From Propionibacterium sp. (GTDB lineage: Bacteria; Actinomycetota; Actinomycetes; Propionibacteriales; Propionibacteriaceae): 64,000 bases of DNA. Below the pieces are notes generated by a model. The model had not been told where the DNA came from. It saw only the letters and a program-made list of their open reading frames with translations, and made no database searches. The stretch covers positions 1 to 64,000 of the forward strand of contig DUOB01000131.1 in NCBI GenBank assembly GCA_012839035.1. The letters run 5' to 3'. Numbering within the stretch: the stretch's first letter is position 1; every line of letters starts with the position of its first letter. This document shows, in pieces, positions 29,121-38,158 of this stretch. Made by a program: the position numbers and the translations under genes.

Positions 29121-30668
29121 TCAGCGTACTCGACGAGCCTGCTCGGCCAGGCCGTCTCGACTCCGGCGTCCCCTCCAGGTGCGATCGCGGAGACCCCAAT
29201 GGGCAGCAGTCACCCCCAGCGCGAGCCAGGCGTACAACACCTCCACCTGGAAACGCTGGTTCTCACCGAACTCCAAGAGCAGATAAGCCCCGGAGAGAGT
29301 CGCCACGAGCGCGCTGGCGGCCAAATAGGCCCGTCCCGCCGAATGCCGCCATCCGCGACCCGCCAGCAGTCGGAGAGTCCCGATCACCCAGGCGAGGGCC
29401 GCGATCGGCGGGAGCATTGAGAAAGCGGCCATCCAGATGACGCCGGCCGTGTCCAGTGCTGCCACGTTCTCCCGGACGAAGACATAACGCGTGCTCGGTC
29501 CGAGGAGGAGAACGGGACTGCCCCACTCATGGTTGCCGTTGACCTGCACAGGCGCTAGCACCCGCAGAACGGCGGCCGGCGAGTCGCGCACGCCGTGTGC
29601 CACGAGGTCGCCCCATCGCTCGGACAACGCCAACCGGTCACGATGGTTGTAGTTCACCCGTCCGTTCTGCCAACGGCTTTCATCCAACACGGCCGAGCGG
29701 TTGCTCGGTCCCCGATGCGGCGCCTCCGCCAGACACACCGGATAGTCCTCGACCGGTGCGAACGCCCCCACCTGCACCAGTTCGGCGAAGCAGGGATCCT
29801 GCGCGGCCAGCGCAGCTTCCTCCGCGTCGGTCAGGACGTTGAGCATGACGTTGGCATAGTTCTCCTTCGCCCACGACGACTGTGTGGGGGAACCGAACAG
29901 GACGACGTTCTTGATCGTGAACACCACGATCACGGCCAGGCAGGTCGCGAGGGGGATCGTGACGGTACGCCTCCTCGCACCCCCCTGCCGCCAGGCCGCC
30001 CAGGCCACCACTCCCAGCCAGGCAATCGCCAACGGCCAGATCACGGTCGCCCGCACCAGGAAGAGCCCGGTGATCGCGAAGGCCGAGAGAATCAGGGGCC
30101 AGCGCGTCTGCAGGACAACGCCTCTCGTTATGCCCCAAATGGTCACCAGGAGCAGCAGGGCGATGGGCAACGTGGGATAGAGCCAGAGACCGAACAGTGT
30201 CGTCGACGGCAGTGCGCCCGCGATCACCGCCGTCAGCACCGCGGTGCGCCGGCTCGCCGTCCAGACCCGGACGATGTCCCCCACCAGCAGCACCGTTGCC
30301 AGGCCAGTGAGCACCAGCAGCACCTCGAGCGTCAGCACGCCCGCTGCCCCCAATCGGTCGGTGACGACGAAGGGCAGGTTGACCGCAGGAGGCTGCGCGT
30401 GGAAGAACCAAATGCTGCCAAGGGGATCCGCGGACAGCTCAGTCCGGGGAATGAACTGCCAAAACACTTCGCGTGGACTGTTGTCGAAGCGTGCCCCGAG
30501 GAGACGGGCAAGGGCGTGACACGCGAAGAACACTGCCGGCCCGGCTATAATTCCGCTTCCCCACTTCGGAAGCTTCCGACGCGGAACAGCGCGCCGAACC
30601 GGCGAAGTGGACAGGGTCACGATGGTCTCGCAGTCGCTCTTGAACGGGAGTGATTCGGACGCTAGCAA
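29121..30668 (-). CDS. GT-C-like polytopic membrane protein (probable glycosyltransferase)
   Basis: This is a protein of about 515 residues with roughly 10-11 hydrophobic segments and one large outer loop (about residues 235-345). The early loop with R-F-D-N-S-P and, later, F-F-H-A-Q-P-P-A-V-N resembles the loop regions of GT-C enzymes (PMT/ArnT type), which move sugars from polyprenyl-phosphate donors outside the membrane. No certain catalytic Asp is assigned. The start is TTG at 30668 with AGGGG at 7 nt, or GTG at 30620; the sequence does not decide. It is divergent from the beta-helix protein and follows it in the polysaccharide island. Confidence 0.72.
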   Translation of the reverse strand: MLASESLPFKSDCETIVTLSTSPVRRAVPRRKLPKWGSGIIAGPAVFFACHALARLLGARFDNSPREVFWQFIPRTELSADPLGSIWFFHAQPPAVNLPFVVTDRLGAAGVLTLEVLLVLTGLATVLLVGDIVRVWTASRRTAVLTAVIAGALPSTTLFGLWLYPTLPIALLLLVTIWGITRGVVLQTRWPLILSAFAITGLFLVRATVIWPLAIAWLGVVAWAAWRQGGARRRTVTIPLATCLAVIVVFTIKNVVLFGSPTQSSWAKENYANVMLNVLTDAEEAALAAQDPCFAELVQVGAFAPVEDYPVCLAEAPHRGPSNRSAVLDESRWQNGRVNYNHRDRLALSERWGDLVAHGVRDSPAAVLRVLAPVQVNGNHEWGSPVLLLGPSTRYVFVRENVAALDTAGVIWMAAFSMLPPIAALAWVIGTLRLLAGRGWRHSAGRAYLAASALVATLSGAYLLLEFGENQRFQVEVLYAWLALGVTAAHWGLRDRTWRGRRSRDGLAEQARRVR

Positions 30669-30862
30669 TGCCGCGCCCCTATGCGAAAATCCCCGGATGT
30701 CGGCGTGTTCGAAGGAAACATCGTTTGCTCCCTATGCTGGGGATCGGTCCGAACTCAGCGACCGCACCGGAAACGGATGAGCTCGCTGGCCACTGCCGGC
30801 GCCCTGTCACGAGACGGTTGGGTCGCCCTTTCCGCCCAGGACACCGACGATCGAGGAGACGC

Positions 30863-32974
30863 ATGCGGCTGCACGGCCTGCTGGCCTTGATTCTGCTTCT
30901 GTTGATCAGCGCTCTTCCACAACAAGCGCGCGCGGCCCCGCAGCCATTGACGATCCATGTCTCCCCCACCGGTGATGATTACGGACCGGGAACCAAGCTC
31001 CGCCCCCTGCGCACGCTGACAGCGGCACGCGACATGGTGCGTGCACGAAAGGATCGGACCCAGCCCGTTGTCGTCGAGTTGGAAGCGGGCCGATTCGAGT
31101 TCGGCGGATCGTTTCGTCTCGATTCCTCGGACAGTGGCACCGCTGAAGCCCCGATTGTCTATCGCGCCAATCCCGGAGCTATGCTATCCGGGTCACGGTC
31201 TGTTCCGGAAGGTGCCGTTGGTACGGTCACAGATCCTGCGGTGAAGGCGCGGCTTGACCCCAGCGTGCGTGATCGCGTACGCCAGATCGACCTTGGGGAA
31301 CTCGGCATCAGCGACCCCGTGAACCGTGCGCCACAGGTGACCGGCGCCGACAGGCCGACCGGTGTCCAGCCCGTTCAGGGCGATTCCATGGGGCATGACG
31401 CCCGCTATCCCGACCGGGGATCGGAGCTCAGGATTGCAGCCGTGCACGCAGATGGGGACAACCCGGTGTGGCGGATCGACGATCGGACGCCGTTCACCTG
31501 GGCGCCCAGCAGTGACCTGTGGGCGGAGGGCTATCCGGGCTTCGACTGGGCCTATCAGCTGCAGCGCGTCATCTCCCTCGACCCGGCCAATGCCACGATC
31601 ACGCTGGACACACCGGCGGAGTTCGGCTCTCGTGCGGGACAGCCGTTCTACTTTCGCCATGTGCTCGAGGCACTCAACCAGCCGGATGAATTCTATGTGG
31701 ACGAAGCCTCCGGGTTGATGTATTTCCTGCCCACGGGTGACCCGCTCTCCCTCACCGTTGCGACCGAGCCGCTCATCGTCGGCGAGGGGGTGTCGCACGT
31801 CCGCTTCGAGGGACTGCATCTGAGCGAAACACGGGGCGACGGGATGCGTTTCACCGGTGGTCGCGCCATCGAGATCCACGGCGGCACATTCACCAACCTG
31901 GGGCTCACGGCAATTCACTTCACCGATGTCGCCGATTCCGTCGTCGATTCCGTCCGCATCTCCCGTGTCGGTCGTGGCGGCATCACGATGTCCGGTGGTG
32001 ACAGGGATTCCCTGACGCCGGGCAACAACCTCGTGTCCAACAACACCATCGATCAGTTCTCCGAGACCTATCCGCGCTATTCCCCGGGCATCACCCTCGC
32101 GGGCGTCGGCAACATCGCCCGCAACAACGAGGTGTTCAACGCGCCCCATCTGGCGATCCAGCTTCGCGGCAACGACCACCGCATCGAACACAACTATGTG
32201 CACGACGTGGTCCTCGACGCCTCCGATTCGGGAGCGCTGCACGGTGGCCGGGACTGGACCGAGCGGGGCAACGTGATCGCTCACAACATCTTTGCCCGCG
32301 TGGGACCGGGAGCCCATGACGTGCCGGCCGTCTATCTCGACGACATGATGTCGGGCACCACTGTCCGGCAAAACCTCATCGTCGACTCGGCCGTCGGTGT
32401 CCAGCACAACGGCCGCGACAACGACATCACCAGCAACGTTCTAGTGCGCACCGAGCGACCGGTCTATGTCGGCAACTGGTCCAGGGCAATCTCCGGTCCG
32501 GGTGGCGAGTTGGAGCAGCGCCTGCACAAAGTGCCCTACAAGTCCCAGGCCTGGGCGAAATATCCCAACCTCGCCACCATCCTGGAGGACGATCCCCAGG
32601 AGCAGAAATACAACACGGTCACCGCCAATGCGCTGATCGATTCCGGTTCCATCTCGGTGGAAGAGGCGACGCGGGGCGGCGTGACCCAGCGCGACAATCG
32701 TGTGGTGCCTGCCGCTTCCATCGTTATCGGCGAGGACCCGGCCGGCTATGCCGTCCCCGAAGGTTCCAGACTCAACCGCATTCCGGGGATGCAGGTGTTG
32801 AACCCGGCCAGCGTCGGACCCCATGCCAAGGGCGCACCCGCTCCGGCCCCGACGAACTCGGAACCGTCGGGTCGCCTTGGCCTGCTGGCAGCGGGGGCAG
32901 GAGCGCTCGCAGTCGTGGTTGCCGGCAGCGCCGCGTGGTGGTGGAGCAGGCGGGGGCAACGCCCGGCAGCCTGA
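30863..32974 (+). CDS. Secreted, membrane-anchored beta-helix protein, GH141-like
   Basis: This is a 703-residue cell-surface protein. A signal peptide (residues 1-26, hydrophobic run then A-R-A-A) precedes the opening I-H-V-S-P-T-G-D-D-Y-G-P-G-T, then L-T-A-A-R-D-M-V-R, L-E-A-G-R-F and D-S-G-T-A-E-A-P-I-V-Y-R-A. This opening is the one found in GH141 and related right-handed beta-helix glycosidases, a family with alpha-L-fucosidases and xylanases. Repeated N/I/V coils (N-N-T-I, R-N-N-E-V, E-H-N-Y-V) cover residues ~330-600. The end has a membrane helix and Arg-rich tail instead of a sortase motif. ATG follows GAGGAG. Fucosidase activity is a guess from the fold plus GDP-fucose genes nearby. 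Confidence 0.82.
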   Translation: MRLHGLLALILLLLISALPQQARAAPQPLTIHVSPTGDDYGPGTKLRPLRTLTAARDMVRARKDRTQPVVVELEAGRFEFGGSFRLDSSDSGTAEAPIVYRANPGAMLSGSRSVPEGAVGTVTDPAVKARLDPSVRDRVRQIDLGELGISDPVNRAPQVTGADRPTGVQPVQGDSMGHDARYPDRGSELRIAAVHADGDNPVWRIDDRTPFTWAPSSDLWAEGYPGFDWAYQLQRVISLDPANATITLDTPAEFGSRAGQPFYFRHVLEALNQPDEFYVDEASGLMYFLPTGDPLSLTVATEPLIVGEGVSHVRFEGLHLSETRGDGMRFTGGRAIEIHGGTFTNLGLTAIHFTDVADSVVDSVRISRVGRGGITMSGGDRDSLTPGNNLVSNNTIDQFSETYPRYSPGITLAGVGNIARNNEVFNAPHLAIQLRGNDHRIEHNYVHDVVLDASDSGALHGGRDWTERGNVIAHNIFARVGPGAHDVPAVYLDDMMSGTTVRQNLIVDSAVGVQHNGRDNDITSNVLVRTERPVYVGNWSRAISGPGGELEQRLHKVPYKSQAWAKYPNLATILEDDPQEQKYNTVTANALIDSGSISVEEATRGGVTQRDNRVVPAASIVIGEDPAGYAVPEGSRLNRIPGMQVLNPASVGPHAKGAPAPAPTNSEPSGRLGLLAAGAGALAVVVAGSAAWWWSRRGQRPAA

Positions 32975-33007
32975 TCTCCCGCCGCCCAGAACCTCACCCG
33001 TGGCAGG

Positions 33008-33652
33008 TCACAGGAGAGCTTTGCTGAGATTCTGTCCCAGTCGCTCGGCCCCGGCTGGTGTGGGATGGATCCCGTCCTCGGTCATGCCTCTGGCGTAGCG
33101 GTCCCCCTCACGGACCCCGTCCAGTGGATCGACGAACCGCCAGTCGTTGGCCTGCGCCACGCCCTTCAGTTGTTGGTTGAACTGCACGACTCCCTGCGGA
33201 TCCATGTCCCGTGGGGGAATCGCCGAGAGGACGACTTCGTCAACGCCGACCGTCGCCACGATCCGTTCGAGGTTCGCTCTGGTGGTTTCGAAGGGCACGT
33301 CCGTGGCCAGATCGTTGGAACCGGCCAAGAGCACCAATGTGTTCGCTTCCGGTGCCGGAACGACGTTCTCCGCCATGTCGTCGGTGGTGGCCCCGCCCCG
33401 CGCCCAGCCTCCCGTCACGACGATCTGGGGATCGACATAGTTCACCCAGGAGCGCGCACCGTATTCGCCCTCAAGAAAGTTCGCGGAATCCCCCTCCGTA
33501 ATGGAGTCACCCACCGCATAGATCTGCGTCGGAGGCTTGGAGAAAGCACCGGAGGACTTCTGGAGCGCCAAAACACTCAACACCCCGGCAACGACGACCA
33601 GGCTGATCGCCAGCCATATCTTCCAGCGGGCGCGTTTCCCCTTGCCTCTCAT
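33008..33652 (-). CDS. SGNH/GDSL-type hydrolase, membrane-anchored
   Basis: This is a 214-residue protein with a basic start (M-R-G-K-G-K-R-A-R), one membrane helix (~12-32) and an outer SGNH domain: G-D-S-I-T-E-G, G-G-W-A-R-G-G, L-A-G-S-N-D-L and D-G-I-H-P-T-P carry the Ser, Gly, Asn and Asp/His. It is clearly paralogous to the lipoprotein at 28.4 kb, with the same layout but a different membrane anchor. ATG at 33652 is chosen; an in-frame ATG at 33691 would add 13 residues. It is convergent with the beta-helix gene and divergent from the fusion protein at 33.7 kb. Likely acts on acylated glycans at the cell surface. Confidence 0.86.
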   Translation of the reverse strand: MRGKGKRARWKIWLAISLVVVAGVLSVLALQKSSGAFSKPPTQIYAVGDSITEGDSANFLEGEYGARSWVNYVDPQIVVTGGWARGGATTDDMAENVVPAPEANTLVLLAGSNDLATDVPFETTRANLERIVATVGVDEVVLSAIPPRDMDPQGVVQFNQQLKGVAQANDWRFVDPLDGVREGDRYARGMTEDGIHPTPAGAERLGQNLSKALL

Positions 33653-33715
33653 GCCGCGCAGTCTTGGCTCACAAGGCGTCCCTTCAACCATGGTGGCGCG
33701 ACTCCAGGAGGATCG

Positions 33716-35377
33716 ATGGCGGCGGCCAAGCTGAGAATCGGACTGCTCAACGACGACACGTGGCTGGCTCCCGAGATCGCGGAGCTGGTCCGGTGGGCTC
33801 GGCGCCGCGACGACATGGAGGTCTCCCACCTGCTGCTGCACCCGGCCCCCCGCGACCCGGACGCAGGCCGCCTCGATCCGATCAAACGGATCGTCCGGAA
33901 GCACGGCGTGCTCGGGACTGCGTCGCGAGTGAGTTTCCGCGTCCTGACCCTCCTCGAGTCACGGGCTCTCAAGGCACAGGGGCTGGCCGCCCAGGATGTG
34001 GACCTCACCGGGGACATCCCCCACCAGCTCGTGTTCAGCCCGCAGGTGTCGGGATCCGGTTATGTCTATCGCTTCCCCGACGAGGACATCGCTGCGATCC
34101 GCGACGCCGGGATCGATGTGCTCATCAGATGCGGCACCGGCATCCTCAAGGGCGATATCCTCACCGCGACACCCTTCGGCATCCTTTCGTTCCATCACGG
34201 TGACAATCGCGTCAACCGGGGTGGTCCGCCCGGGTTCTGGGAAGTCCAGAAACGGTGGCCGAGCACCGGTTTCGTGATCCAGCAGCTCACCGAGGAGCTC
34301 GACGGCGGGCATGTGCTGGCCCGCGGAAACTATCCGACCGAACGCTATTTCGCGGCCAACCGCCGCAACATCGTCCAGCGGTCAGCCCCCCATCTCAAAG
34401 AGGTGCTGTCCCGGCTGGCGCAGGAGCGTACGCTCCCCGAGCCACTGCCGGCAACGCCCTATTCCGGTCCCCTGCTGCGGACGCCCGGACTTGCGGACCA
34501 GCTCCGCTATGCCGCACGCCAAACCCGCCTGGTCGCCGTCCGAGGCGGCCGCCGCCTGCTCGGGCTGAGATCCGACTGGGCTGTGGCGTACGTCCGCAGG
34601 GACTGGCGAAATGCCGTCCTGCGCCGGGGCAGGGAGCTGCCTGCACCACCCGGGACCTTCCTGGCCGACCCGTTCGTGATCGAGCGGAACGGTGCGCACT
34701 TCTGCTTCGTGGAGGAATACTCCTATACGGAAAACAAGGCAGTCATCTCCGTGTTCATGCTGGGCGACAAGGATGCCGAGCGGGTGGGTGTCGCGCTCGA
34801 CGAGCCCTTCCATCTGTCGTTCCCGGCTCTGTTCGAGCACAGTGGCGAACTCTACATGTGCCCGGAGACCTTGGGCGCCAACGACATCCGGTTCTACCGC
34901 TGCACCGACTTTCCCCTGGGTTGGGAGCTGGCGGGGACCGCCATCGACAACATCCAGGCGTGCGACACATTGGTGTTCCCACACGCCGGCAAGTGGTGGC
35001 TGCTCACCACGGTCGATCAGGCCCGGACGGGCACGCCGACCGCGGAGCTGTGGGCATTCTCCGCCGACAGCCCCTTCAGCGACTGGGAGCCCCACCCGAT
35101 GAATCCCCTGCGCAACGACACTGACAGCGCCCGGAACGCCGGGCTGTTGCGTGACGGCGAGGAGCTCTTCCGGGTCACCCAACGGCACGGTTTCGCGCAT
35201 TATGGTGCCGCAGCGACGATCCGCCGCATCCGCCACTTGGGTGCCGAAGGCCTCATCGAGGAGGAGATCGCGGAGATCACCCCGGACTTCCGCCCGGACA
35301 TCCACGGTGCGCACCACCTGCACAGCGATGGCAAAGTCACGGTCTTCGATTTCGTACGCCACCGCCGCCCCCGCTGA
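33716..35377 (+). CDS. Formyltransferase-like / GINT1-N-like fusion protein of the polysaccharide locus
   Basis: This is a 553-residue soluble protein in two parts. Residues ~1-240 look like a formyltransferase fold (K-L-R-I-G-L-L-N-D-D start; core C-G-T-G-I-L-K-G-D-I-L and F-G-I-L-S-F-H-H-G-D-N with the His/Asp region, then N-R-G-G-P-P-G-F-W-E-V). Residues ~265-553 resemble the N-terminal domain of plant glucosamine inositolphosphorylceramide transferase (F-L-A-D-P-F-V, H-F-C-F-V-E-E-Y, I-S-V-F-M-L-G, F-P-A-L-F-E-H-S-G-E-L-Y-M-C-P-E-T), a five-bladed propeller like GH43. Such fusions are found in bacterial polysaccharide loci, probably modifying amino sugars. ATG follows AGGAGG. The substrate is unknown. 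Confidence 0.75.
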   Translation: MAAAKLRIGLLNDDTWLAPEIAELVRWARRRDDMEVSHLLLHPAPRDPDAGRLDPIKRIVRKHGVLGTASRVSFRVLTLLESRALKAQGLAAQDVDLTGDIPHQLVFSPQVSGSGYVYRFPDEDIAAIRDAGIDVLIRCGTGILKGDILTATPFGILSFHHGDNRVNRGGPPGFWEVQKRWPSTGFVIQQLTEELDGGHVLARGNYPTERYFAANRRNIVQRSAPHLKEVLSRLAQERTLPEPLPATPYSGPLLRTPGLADQLRYAARQTRLVAVRGGRRLLGLRSDWAVAYVRRDWRNAVLRRGRELPAPPGTFLADPFVIERNGAHFCFVEEYSYTENKAVISVFMLGDKDAERVGVALDEPFHLSFPALFEHSGELYMCPETLGANDIRFYRCTDFPLGWELAGTAIDNIQACDTLVFPHAGKWWLLTTVDQARTGTPTAELWAFSADSPFSDWEPHPMNPLRNDTDSARNAGLLRDGEELFRVTQRHGFAHYGAAATIRRIRHLGAEGLIEEEIAEITPDFRPDIHGAHHLHSDGKVTVFDFVRHRRPR

Positions 35378-35407
35378 CCGCCGACTCCGCTGCCAGGGGT
35401 AGTCGGA

Positions 35408-36547
35408 TCACCCGCGGGGAATCGAGGGCATGGAGACGTCCGAGGTGTGTCGCTTGCGCCGGAGGACATCATCCACGGCACGGAGATGCACCTCGGCCAG
35501 GGCTGCTGCATCGTGCTGCAGAATCGGCGGATCCTGGATTCGACCCTGCCAATCGGCCAAGCTGCGGTGCATGCTCTGCGCGATTGATTCGGGGGTCGGA
35601 TCGCAGAGGAATACTCCCGGCATCCCGTCGACGGAAGGGGCGACGCCGCATTCGCGCGCCACGATGGCGTGCATCCCCGCAGCCAGCCCCTCGTTGACGG
35701 TGAGCCCCCACACCTCCACCCGCGAGACCAGCAACAGATGACCGTGGCGAGCCATCACGGCGGGCAGATCCGCATAGCTCGTATACCCGAGGAAATCGAC
35801 CCGATCGGCAATCCCGAGGTTCGCAGCCTGACTCCGCAGCACCTCGTCCTCCGCACCGCTGCCCGCGAGGCTCAGCCGGCAGTCGCCCGGCAGCGTGGCG
35901 AAGGCTTCGAGGATCGAATCCACGTTCTTCCGCTTGATCAGTTTGCCGACGAACAGGAAATTCCGGGCACCCTCATCGGTCGCCGAATTGACCGCAGCGA
36001 ATCCGGACATGTCGACGGCGTTGAAGCCGCGCCACACGCGGTCAGCCCGCACTCCTTTGTCGAGGACCGATTCCTCCGCGGCAACTCCGGGGACGATGAC
36101 GGCGTCCAGTTGCCGCATGAAGAACTGCCGCGCGGCAGCAATAGGTCCACCGCTGAAGCTGGAGGTGGCGAGGGTCGATTCATAGAAACCGAGCACCGGC
36201 GTCCGGGTCACCTTGCAGGCGCCGAGGAACTGCCAGAACGCTGGCGAGTCCCAGCCACAGATGATCACAGCTTCTGCGCCCCGCACCAATGACCAGACAT
36301 CGCCCTTGGCGATGTAGTAGGCGTCCTCGCCGCGCGTCATGCGCCACGTTCTCAACCCCACCGTCTCCGTCGATTCCGACGAGCCCACATCCTGCCAGTC
36401 CCGGGCTCTCTCTTCCGGCATGCCGAAACTGGTGGCGATTTCGGGCTCGAGCAGAGCCACGGTCAGATCGACGCCCGCCGCACGGATCTCGGCCCACAGC
36501 GGCAGGCGATAGGGGGCAGCAACGTTGGTGACGATCAGCAGGCGCAC
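35408..36547 (-). CDS. Family 4 glycosyltransferase
   Basis: This is a GT-B fold glycosyltransferase of 379 residues. The N-terminal domain starts R-L-L-I-V-T-N-V-A-A-P-Y-R-L-P-L-W; the C-terminal nucleotide-sugar domain holds L-F-V-G-K-L-I-K-R-K-N-V-D, S-L-A-G-S-G-A-E-D and the V-W-G-L-T-V-N-E-G-L-A-A-G-M pattern in which the second Glu normally contacts the donor sugar. GTG at 36547 follows AAGGAG. It lies 43 bp after the BY-kinase on the same strand. Donor and acceptor cannot be told from sequence. Confidence 0.9.
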   Translation of the reverse strand: MRLLIVTNVAAPYRLPLWAEIRAAGVDLTVALLEPEIATSFGMPEERARDWQDVGSSESTETVGLRTWRMTRGEDAYYIAKGDVWSLVRGAEAVIICGWDSPAFWQFLGACKVTRTPVLGFYESTLATSSFSGGPIAAARQFFMRQLDAVIVPGVAAEESVLDKGVRADRVWRGFNAVDMSGFAAVNSATDEGARNFLFVGKLIKRKNVDSILEAFATLPGDCRLSLAGSGAEDEVLRSQAANLGIADRVDFLGYTSYADLPAVMARHGHLLLVSRVEVWGLTVNEGLAAGMHAIVARECGVAPSVDGMPGVFLCDPTPESIAQSMHRSLADWQGRIQDPPILQHDAAALAEVHLRAVDDVLRRKRHTSDVSMPSIPRG

Positions 36548-36590
36548 AGCGACTCCTTGAAGAAGGGGAGGAAGGTGAGAGCCGGTCTGG

Positions 36591-37919
36591 TCAGTGATAT
36601 TTGTACGCCCGTGAGCCCAAGTTCTGCTTGGCCCGGTTCAGGACATAACCGGCGGGAGTCGTATCCACTCGGTCCAGGGCCGCGATGGCCTCCGTGAGTT
36701 CGGGCTTCGTCACGATCCCCGACCCCACCACCAGCATCACACTGCCGACCTGCGGGGCCAATACCGCGGCGTCGGTGACCGGCAACAGGGGCGGCGAGTC
36801 GATCAACACCACGTCGAACCGCTGCTCGGCCCAAGCGAGCAGTGCTTCCATTCTCGTTGACCCGACGAGAGTGCTCGGGTTGGGCGGCAGCGTCCCGGCC
36901 GCCAGCAGCGTGAGCTGGGACACGGGCGAGACCTGCAGGACCTCATCAATTCGTGCCTGGCCACTGAGCACGGTCGTCAGCCCGGCTGCCCCCTCCAGAG
37001 CGAACACGGAGGCAACGGTGGGGCGGCGGAGATCGGCATCGACGAGAAGCACGTTCTCGCCCGAATCAGCAAGTGCAATCGCCAAATTCGACGCGATCGT
37101 GGATTTGCCTTCACTTTGCACCGACGACGTGACCAACACGGTGTTTCGTGCGTTGTCGACCGTCACGAATCGCAGGTTCGTGGCGAGGCGCCGATAGGCC
37201 TCGGCGGCGATACCCGTGGGATCGGTCAGCATCTCGAGCTGAGGACCTTCAACCTCCGGCAGCACGCCGAGCGTTGCCAGTGTCCCCCCGAGACGTTTGA
37301 CGTCCTCGGTTGTTCGGATCTTGTTGTCCAGCATCGTGCGGATGAACGCAGCACCCCACCCCAACAACAGCCCGGCAGCAGCCGCCGCCAACAGGTTGCG
37401 GAGAGCAACCGGTTCAGAAGGCCTCTGCGGAACCTCTGCCGCCGCGAGCGTGCTGGCTTTCACACGAACTTGGCTCTGATGATCCATGTTGAGCACCGCG
37501 ACTGCGGCGATGGTGGCCTCGCCCACGGAGTTTGCTGCGCGGGCCGCGAGGAGGGGATCCTCGTGGGTCACACTGATCGTCATGACCACCTGCTGCGGCG
37601 GTGTCTCCGCCGTGGTGTCGTCCAGCAGCGCCGCTCCCCCGCCCGGATAGCCCAGTTGGTCGGCCACGGGATCGATCACCAGCGGCGATCTCACGACCCG
37701 GGCATAGGACTCCATCTGGGCTACCGAAAAGTAGCCACCCTGGGCCACATCGGAGACGGATTCCCCACCCGCCACCCGGAAGAACAGGTCGGTGCTGGCT
37801 GTGTATTTGGGAGTCTGCAGCAGAGTGAGCACTGCGGCCCCTGAGATCACCACGCACATGACAGCCACCACAATCAGCCACTGTTCGCGCAGGATCCGGA
37901 AATACTCCTTGAACTCCAC
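36591..37919 (-). CDS. Wzz-type chain-length regulator fused to a BY-kinase (tyrosine autokinase)
   Basis: This is a 442-residue inner-membrane protein controlling polymerisation and export of surface polysaccharide. Residues 1-190 are a Wzz domain between two membrane helices (~16-36 and ~172-190). The cytoplasmic ATPase has S-E-G-K-S-T-I-A-S-N-L-A (Walker A), V-L-L-V-D-A-D-L-R-R-P (A') and V-V-L-I-D-S-P-P (B). The C-terminal tail is short (R-A-Y-K-Y-H) and contains only two tyrosines, where E. coli Wzc has a longer cluster. The joined form, with Wzz and kinase in one chain, is common in actinobacteria. GTG at 37919. No matching phosphatase lies in the window. Confidence 0.9.
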   Translation of the reverse strand: MEFKEYFRILREQWLIVVAVMCVVISGAAVLTLLQTPKYTASTDLFFRVAGGESVSDVAQGGYFSVAQMESYARVVRSPLVIDPVADQLGYPGGGAALLDDTTAETPPQQVVMTISVTHEDPLLAARAANSVGEATIAAVAVLNMDHQSQVRVKASTLAAAEVPQRPSEPVALRNLLAAAAAGLLLGWGAAFIRTMLDNKIRTTEDVKRLGGTLATLGVLPEVEGPQLEMLTDPTGIAAEAYRRLATNLRFVTVDNARNTVLVTSSVQSEGKSTIASNLAIALADSGENVLLVDADLRRPTVASVFALEGAAGLTTVLSGQARIDEVLQVSPVSQLTLLAAGTLPPNPSTLVGSTRMEALLAWAEQRFDVVLIDSPPLLPVTDAAVLAPQVGSVMLVVGSGIVTKPELTEAIAALDRVDTTPAGYVLNRAKQNLGSRAYKYH

Positions 37920-38158
37920 ACTCCACCTCTCGCCGGCCTGCGGGTCATGCTAGCCACCTGTTGTCCCAACCAGCCAAAGCGTTTCGGGGGTGTCGTCAAG
38001 TCCCAACACTGTTCATCTTTCGCCCCTGGCCTGTGATTTGTACGCAACGCCGGACCCGCCTGACGACTGCCCCATCTCAACTGCACTTCAGTGGCCGAGT
38101 GGCCCCTGCGGCGGCGAGGCGGCGATCGGCGCCGTTGTCCGTGTAATAGAAAGGTCTC

